The position numbers and the translations under genes were made by a program. 64,000 nucleotides of DNA, taken from Denitrobaculum tricleocarpae (GTDB lineage Bacteria; Pseudomonadota; Alphaproteobacteria; Kiloniellales; Kiloniellaceae). This document shows positions 59,301-64,000 of this stretch, piece by piece (the stretch's first letter is position 1; every line of letters starts with the position of its first letter). The stretch is from assembly GCF_007004665.1 (NCBI RefSeq), contig NZ_ML660064.1, forward strand, positions 1-64,000, written 5' to 3'. Below the pieces are notes generated by a model. The model saw nothing but the letters and a program-made list of their open reading frames with translations, made no database searches and was not told the DNA's origin.

Positions 59301-60062
59301 CTAAGACGCATCGTGGAAAATCATACCGAGGGTGTGGCGATTGCCATGCCTGATCCGGCTGACACCGTGGCGCATTTTGACCCGGTAGTCGCCGCGCGCG
59401 CCCTGCACGGGCCGCTCATTCACGCAAAAGATCACCGCCTCGCCCCTTTTTATGGGAACGACTTCGGCGCGCGACTGCATGCGCGGGCGCTGCTCGGTCA
59501 GGATAAACTCGCCGCCCTCGAAGTCCCGGCCCGGTTCGTTCAGCAGAACCGCCAACTGAAGCGGAAACGACGTCGCGCCATAGAGATCCTGATGCAGGCA
59601 GTTGTAGTCCCCTGCAGCGTATTTCAGGATCAGCGGGGTCGGACGTTCCTGGCCCTGGGCATGGCAGTCGGCAAGGAAGCTCCCGAGGTCTTCGGGATAG
59701 CGGAGGTTCTGTTTCATGCGCGCGGCCCAGCGATTGGCCAAAGGGGCCAGGAAGGGATAGGCCGCAGCGCGCAGACCCTCAATCAGACCGGGCAAGGGGT
59801 AGGAGAAGTAGCGGTACTCACCCAGACCGAAGTTATGGCGCTTCATGACAACACGGCTGCGGTAGATCGACTCCCTGTCGTAGTCCCCGACCAGTCTCTC
59901 GCACTCCTGCGGGCTCAGGAGTTTGCCCGGCAGCGCGTAGCCCCGTTCATCGAGTTCATCATAAAGGCGATCCCAATCGAAGCCCGCAACTCGGGCCTCG
60001 ATGGTCCCGGCGCACGCGAGGTCCGCCGAGCGAGACCTTGAAGACTGGGCGCTATCCGTCAC
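59301..60062 (-). CDS. 2OG-Fe(II) oxygenase encoded with ada
   Basis: 253 residues from a GTG overlapping the ada stop. Iron ligands are His157 and Asp159 (NCLHQDLYG) and His232 or His239 (RHGVSRIRHG), with Arg242 (NRHTLGMIFHD) for 2-oxoglutarate. The core FPLQLAVLLNEPGRDFEGGEFILTEQRPRMQSRAEVVPIKRGEAVIF is the usual double-stranded beta helix. It does not look like AlkB, which has a different C-terminal pattern. Coupling to ada suggests a role in the alkylation response. Confidence 0.82.
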   Translation of the reverse strand: MTDSAQSSRSRSADLACAGTIEARVAGFDWDRLYDELDERGYALPGKLLSPQECERLVGDYDRESIYRSRVVMKRHNFGLGEYRYFSYPLPGLIEGLRAAAYPFLAPLANRWAARMKQNLRYPEDLGSFLADCHAQGQERPTPLILKYAAGDYNCLHQDLYGATSFPLQLAVLLNEPGRDFEGGEFILTEQRPRMQSRAEVVPIKRGEAVIFCVNERPVQGARGDYRVKMRHGVSRIRHGNRHTLGMIFHDAS

Positions 60063-61177
60063 GCCGCCCGCTCCCGCGCGAGCAGATCCTTCTTGCGCTC
60101 AAGCCCCCAGCGATAACCGCCGAGGCCGCCATCGCTGCGAACCACCCGGTGACAGGGGATCGCGACAGCCACCGGGTTGGCGCCGCAGGCCTGCGCCACG
60201 GCACGCACCGATTTGGGTTTACCGATAGCTTGCGCAACATCGGCGTAGGAGGCGGTCTGACCGGCAGGAATTCTGCGCAGCGCTTGCCATACCTGTTCCT
60301 GAAAGGCCGTACCGGCAATATCGAGCGGAAGGGAAAACTGCGCTTCCGGCGCCTTCATAAAGGCCAGGGTATCGTCGATCCATTGCTGGAAATCGGAACC
60401 GGGTTCGGCGGGCTCGAAGACCGCACCTGGAAAGCGTGCGTGCAGGTCGCTTTTCAAGCCCCTTTCATTCTCGCCAAAGAGGATCGCGCAGATCCCGCGT
60501 TCTGTTGCCGCGACGACCACCGGCCCAAGCCAGCTGTGGGCCGTTGCATACCTGATGGACATCCCCTCTCCTCCTTTTTTGAACGTCGTCGCCGTCATCC
60601 CGATCCTCGCGTCCGCCTGTTCGTAGAAACGGCTGTTTCCTCCAAAACCGGCGTCGTAGATGGCTTCCGTCACGCTCACGCCGGACCGCAATGCCCTCTT
60701 CATGCGATCCGCGCGGCGCGCAGCCGCATACTGCTTCGGCGTTACGCCGATGGCCGCTTTGAAGATCCGGTGGAAATGATGCGGGCTCAGGCCCGCGTCG
60801 GCAGCCAGCTCGGCCAAGCCCGGGGGCGTCTCCGCATCACTCAGGCTCCGGCAGGCGGCGGCGACCAGATCACGGTGACGTTCGGCCCGGGGCGGCAGAT
60901 CCGGGCGGCAGCGTTTACAGGGCCGAAAACCCGCCCTTTCCGCGTCAGCTCTGTGGTCGTAGAACGCGACGTTCTCCCGGCGCGGCTGGCGCGCGGCGCA
61001 GGAGGGACGGCAGTAAACACCGGTCGTCATGACCGAAAACCAAAAACGTCCTTCCGCCCCCTCATCACGGGCAAGAACTGCGGTCCAGCGGGCATCGTCA
61101 CTCCGGTATCCCCGCGTAGAACCGGTCGGACCAGTCTCTGATCCAGGTGAAAAGATATCTGCGTCGATCATCGTCAT
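60059..61177 (-). CDS. ada: Ada: alkylation-response regulator and O6-methylguanine-DNA methyltransferase
   Basis: 372 residues. The zinc and methylphosphotriester acceptor domain has Cys56, Cys60, Cys87 and Cys90 (GVYCRPSC, CKRC). An AraC-type HTH follows (LAADAGLSPHHFHRIFKAAIGVTPKQYAAARR). The C-terminal methyltransferase has the acceptor Cys342 in VAIPCHRVV. Methylated Ada activates repair genes, including its own operon. AGGAAG lies before the ATG. All three domains are intact. Confidence 0.96.
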   Translation of the reverse strand: MTMIDADIFSPGSETGPTGSTRGYRSDDARWTAVLARDEGAEGRFWFSVMTTGVYCRPSCAARQPRRENVAFYDHRADAERAGFRPCKRCRPDLPPRAERHRDLVAAACRSLSDAETPPGLAELAADAGLSPHHFHRIFKAAIGVTPKQYAAARRADRMKRALRSGVSVTEAIYDAGFGGNSRFYEQADARIGMTATTFKKGGEGMSIRYATAHSWLGPVVVAATERGICAILFGENERGLKSDLHARFPGAVFEPAEPGSDFQQWIDDTLAFMKAPEAQFSLPLDIAGTAFQEQVWQALRRIPAGQTASYADVAQAIGKPKSVRAVAQACGANPVAVAIPCHRVVRSDGGLGGYRWGLERKKDLLARERAA

Positions 61178-61321
61178 GGTTCTTCCTCAATCTGCTGTCC
61201 AACGGCTCTGAAGGCCTCTGGCATAGCAGGAAGATGAAGCTTACCGGCTTGCGATTCACTCCGATCCTTGCGGTCAAATCGAAAAACCGCTGTCTTCAGG
61301 TGGAACTTGCCTTTCAACCAC

Positions 61322-62284
61322 TCACGGCAGGACGTGGTCCTTTTCCCGTGGCCGCGGCATCGGGCCGGCGTCGGGCCGGGCGTTGCGGGTGCTGGAGACC
61401 GGTGCGGTATCGGAGACCTCCGCCCGGTTTTCACGCCATACGACGAAGAGACCGCTGCCGATGATGATGCTTGTGCCCGCCGCAACCCAAAGGTCGGGAA
61501 CGTCGCCGAAAAGGAAGAAACCGAAGGGGACCGCCCAGATGATCTGGGAATACTGAAAGGGTGCCACCATGGCCGCCGGTGCGGCACGAAACGCGCCGAT
61601 GACGCAAAGCTGCGCCACCATGCTGAGCAAGCCAACCGAAGCCATCAGGCCGAGGTCGGTCAGCGGCATGGGCACATAGACCCAGGGCAAGAGCATCGCC
61701 ATGAAGAGAATGTTCGCCAGCATCGGAAAGAGAATAAGGACGGCACTGCGCTCCTCGGAGCCGATCTTGCGCACGATGATCCCCGAGAAGGCGCTCGCAG
61801 TAGCCGCCGTGAGCGCCGCCGCGTGCCCCAGGCTGAAATCGCTGTAACCCGGCCGCAGGATCACGAGCACGCCGATCAGGCCCACGAAGACCGCGATCCA
61901 TCTGCGCAGACGCACGGTCTCGCCCAGCAGCGGCACGGACAGGGCGGTGATCATCAGAGGCGTGGCGAAGAGCAACGCATAGGTCTCCGCCAGGGGCAGC
62001 ACCGAAAAGGCGTAAAAGGCACAGACCATGGAGGTCATCATGGTAAAGGTGCGCACCACCACCAGCCAGGGATGGTGCGGCCGCAGATTCGCCTCGGAAC
62101 GGTCGACCAGCAGCATCACCATGACCGGCACAAAAGCAAAGAGCACCGAGAAGAAGATGATCTGAAAGACCGCGTAGTTGGCGCCCAGGCTTTTAATCAC
62201 CGCGTCGTGGGTGGCGAATACGCCGTAGGCCAGCATCGCCATGCCGGCGCCCCGGCCACTCGCGGATATCTTTTTCTCTTGCAC
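61322..62284 (-). CDS. EamA/DMT-family transporter
   Basis: 320 residues with ten TM helices in two EamA repeats: ...LAETYALLFATPLMITALSVPLLGETVRLRRWIAVFVGLIGVLVILRPG and PAAMVAPFQYSQIIWAVPFGFFLFGDVPDLWVAAGTSIIIGSGLFVVWREN. Probably exports a metabolite, ligand unknown. It starts at a GTG. It lies 144 bases after ada on the same strand, which leaves open whether it is transcribed separately. Confidence 0.88.
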   Translation of the reverse strand: MQEKKISASGRGAGMAMLAYGVFATHDAVIKSLGANYAVFQIIFFSVLFAFVPVMVMLLVDRSEANLRPHHPWLVVVRTFTMMTSMVCAFYAFSVLPLAETYALLFATPLMITALSVPLLGETVRLRRWIAVFVGLIGVLVILRPGYSDFSLGHAAALTAATASAFSGIIVRKIGSEERSAVLILFPMLANILFMAMLLPWVYVPMPLTDLGLMASVGLLSMVAQLCVIGAFRAAPAAMVAPFQYSQIIWAVPFGFFLFGDVPDLWVAAGTSIIIGSGLFVVWRENRAEVSDTAPVSSTRNARPDAGPMPRPREKDHVLP

Positions 62285-62523
62285 GGCTGTCCCGGTCTTC
62301 TTGCTTATGCAAATGTGGATTTGACGCTGAGGTCAATCGGGTAGAGTCTATTGCAGTCGCCCTTACGCCGATAGGGGTGATTGCAGAAAGATCGGATTTT
62401 TACAATGATGATTCCTTAGGGCCTGCTGACAATCGCCCGCAGTGCCGCTTTCGACACTTGCGTTCGCGAGAGCATGCCGCTACAGGACTCCCGTTTCACC
62501 AATCAAGCGAGTGTTATTGCAAC

Positions 62524-63267
62524 ATGACGGCCATCAATTCGCCCCACGACGAGTCTTTGGAACTGACCCGGACCTTCACGCTCGTGATCCCTATTCTTCT
62601 GGTCGTCGTTCCCTTTGCCGCGCTGTTGATCGGCGAGGACTACAGTTTTTACCGCACCCGCATGATCACCGAGGCCGGCCTCATTGAACACGCCACGGTG
62701 CTCTTCAGCGTTCTCGGCTTTGTCTTCGCCCTTCTGGTGGTAGCCAACCGGAAGTCCTGCCCGCGCCCCTGGATGACTTATTTCATGCTGCTTTTCGCGC
62801 TCGGTTTTTTCTACATTGCGGGTGAGGAGATCAGTTGGGGCCAGCACCTCTTCAAATGGGACACCCCCCAGTGGATCGGAGAAGCCAACCGCCAGAACGA
62901 GACCAATCTGCATAATCTGCATCTCTCGCTCGACCGGATCCCCAAGACTATTATCGGCGTCGGAATCGTGCTCTCAGGTATTGTCTGGCCGCTCTTCAGC
63001 CATTACCGGGGCGTGAAGATCGAGAACGTCGAAGGTGACTGGTATTGGCTCTGGCCGAACTCCGTCGTGCGGGTGACGGCGGTTTGTTTCCTGATCGTCT
63101 GGCTGCTGGACCGGCTGATGGTTCAAACCGATTTGCTCAGCGGCGAAGGCTACAGTATCGGGTTTCAGGAACATCGCGAGATGATCATGCTCTACTTCCT
63201 CTTGCTGTACACCGCGTCGATCTATCTGCGCGTGAAAGCCCGCGGGGAGACGGCCGGCTCATCCTGA
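62524..63267 (+). CDS. Conserved membrane protein of unknown function
   Basis: 247 residues from the ATG at 62524; a longer frame to 62377 has no ribosome site. About six TM helices (16-38, 57-78, 87-107, 143-163, 188-207, 219-236). A conserved-looking polar segment AGEEISWGQHLFKWDTP follows the third helix, with acidic and His residues that could bind metal or act catalytically. No function is known to me. The stop falls inside an 18-bp tandem repeat. Confidence 0.6.
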   Translation: MTAINSPHDESLELTRTFTLVIPILLVVVPFAALLIGEDYSFYRTRMITEAGLIEHATVLFSVLGFVFALLVVANRKSCPRPWMTYFMLLFALGFFYIAGEEISWGQHLFKWDTPQWIGEANRQNETNLHNLHLSLDRIPKTIIGVGIVLSGIVWPLFSHYRGVKIENVEGDWYWLWPNSVVRVTAVCFLIVWLLDRLMVQTDLLSGEGYSIGFQEHREMIMLYFLLLYTASIYLRVKARGETAGSS

Positions 63268-63316
63268 AGAGACCCCTAGGCCTGAAGAGACCGTCAGGTC
63301 TAAAGAGACCATTGGA
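63263..63316 (+). repeat. 18-bp tandem repeat at the 3' end of the membrane-protein gene
   Basis: Three units: CCTGAAGAGACCCCTAGG, CCTGAAGAGACCGTCAGG, TCTAAAGAGACCATTGGA. The core (C/T)CT(G/A)AAGAGACC is shared. The stop codon TGA of the upstream gene lies within the first unit. Confidence 0.85.
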
Positions 63317-63373
63317 AGGAAATACGATGGCGGCGTTTCAGGGAGTCTGGCGGTTGGCGCTTGATCCGCGGGC

Positions 63374-64000
63374 ATGACCTCGCGCGCGCCTCTCGTGGTA
63401 ATCGGCGGCGGCCAAGCAGCGGCTTCCATGATCCTGAAACTGCGGTCCCTCGGCGACGAGCGCTCCATCGTCCTCTTTAGCGATGAACAGCACGCACCCT
63501 ATCAACGCCCAAACCTGTCAAAAAAGTACCTGCGGGGCGAACTCGAATTGAGCGACCTGATGGTGCGGCCCTCGGAATGGTATCCGGCACACGCGGTCGA
63601 ACTTAAGCTCGGGCAACGCGTCAAGGCCATTGAGCGGGCGGAAAAGCGGATCCGCTTGGCCGACGGGTCGACTCAGGATTACAGCGACCTTGTTCTGGCA
63701 ACCGGCGGCGAGCCGCGCCGCTTGCCGGCGGCGATCGGCGGTGAGCTGTCAGGGGTTTACACGCTGCGCGATGTGGCCGATGCCGACAAGCTTGCCCCGC
63801 TCTTCACTGCCGGCCGGCGCCTTACCATTATCGGCGGCGGTTACATCGGCCTGGAGGCCGCTGCGGTCGGCGCACAGCTCGGCCTTGAGGTCACGCTGGT
63901 CGAGATGGCCGAACGCATATTACAGCGCGTCGCCGCACCGGAAACCTCAGACTACTTTCGGGTACTTCATCAGGGGCACGGCGTGCGTATTCTTGAAAGC
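63374..64000 (+). CDS. NAD(P)H:ferredoxin reductase-type flavoprotein, 5' part
   Basis: 209 codons visible, running off the right edge. The FAD motif PLVVIGGGQAAASMILKLRSLG is at the N-terminus, followed by PYQRPNLSKKYL and the second dinucleotide motif LTIIGGGYIGLEAAAVGAQLGLEVTLVEM. This is the rhodocoxin/putidaredoxin reductase class, which passes electrons from NAD(P)H to a [2Fe-2S] ferredoxin for oxygenases such as P450s. The start ATG at 63374 immediately precedes TSRAPLVV. Confidence 0.88.
   Translation, partial: MTSRAPLVVIGGGQAAASMILKLRSLGDERSIVLFSDEQHAPYQRPNLSKKYLRGELELSDLMVRPSEWYPAHAVELKLGQRVKAIERAEKRIRLADGSTQDYSDLVLATGGEPRRLPAAIGGELSGVYTLRDVADADKLAPLFTAGRRLTIIGGGYIGLEAAAVGAQLGLEVTLVEMAERILQRVAAPETSDYFRVLHQGHGVRILES

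Overview
The window reads as the chromosome of a free-living, flagellated alphaproteobacterium, most likely from the Rhodospirillales or a neighbouring order. The evidence is the combination of CtrA, ChpT, SciP (DUF1153), FlbD and a DUF3553 protein, together with short Caulobacter-type flagellins of about 280 residues and a GC-rich coding bias. No rRNA, tRNA, prophage or CRISPR array was seen. The only mobile DNA recognised is the 5' end of an IS481-type transposase cut by the left edge.

Layout. (1) 1-653: insertion-sequence end and two extragenic palindromes. (2) 654-4497: three tandem flagellin genes on the minus strand, each with the same upstream module: an inverted-repeat enhancer box (FlbD/ftr-like), 119-121 bp, a sigma-54 -24/-12 promoter, and a leader hairpin with a GNRA-type loop. 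(3) 4563-17287: a sugar-modification island with a DegT aminotransferase, RmlA, two methyltransferases, a flavoprotein, a FemAB-like acyltransferase, a formyltransferase, an MBL-fold protein, a PhyH-like oxygenase, a WbqC protein and a TPR-OGT glycosyltransferase. It is flanked by the flagellins and by fliS, which suggests flagellin glycosylation. (4) 17623-35279: a flagellar block on the plus strand (fliS, fliK, flgD, flgE, sciP, fliF, fliG, fliH, fliN, a motA-like gene, flbD, flhA, flhF, flhG and a FliK-like protein). (5) 35298-39606: rfbB, then fliI-fliJ divergent from ctrA. (6) 40160-45889: chemotaxis operon cheA-cheW-cheY-cheB-cheR. (7) 46237-55507: a structured leader and iron(III) permease, a complete Ugp-type ABC transporter with a DeoR/GlpR regulator, a small secreted protein and an FbpA-type iron-binding protein. 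(8) 55931-64000: chpT, a DUF3553 gene, a LysR regulator, two membrane proteins of unknown function, an ada operon with a 2OG-Fe(II) oxygenase, an EamA exporter, and the start of a ferredoxin-reductase-type flavoprotein.

How it fits together. ChpT passes phosphate to CtrA and SciP restrains CtrA. CtrA-type boxes lie before fliI and, as weaker matches, before fliF and cheA. FlbD, encoded mid-cluster, would activate the sigma-54 promoters of the flagellins and fliS, and an inverted repeat of the same type lies next to the CtrA-like site before fliF. RmlA plus RmlB would make dTDP-4-keto-6-deoxyglucose. The aminotransferase and formyltransferase could turn it into a formamido sugar, and the OGT-like enzyme could place it on flagellin. 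This sugar route is inference.

A recurring oddity is short tandem repeats (12-18 bp units, 2-4 copies) at or just after the 3' ends of several unrelated genes.
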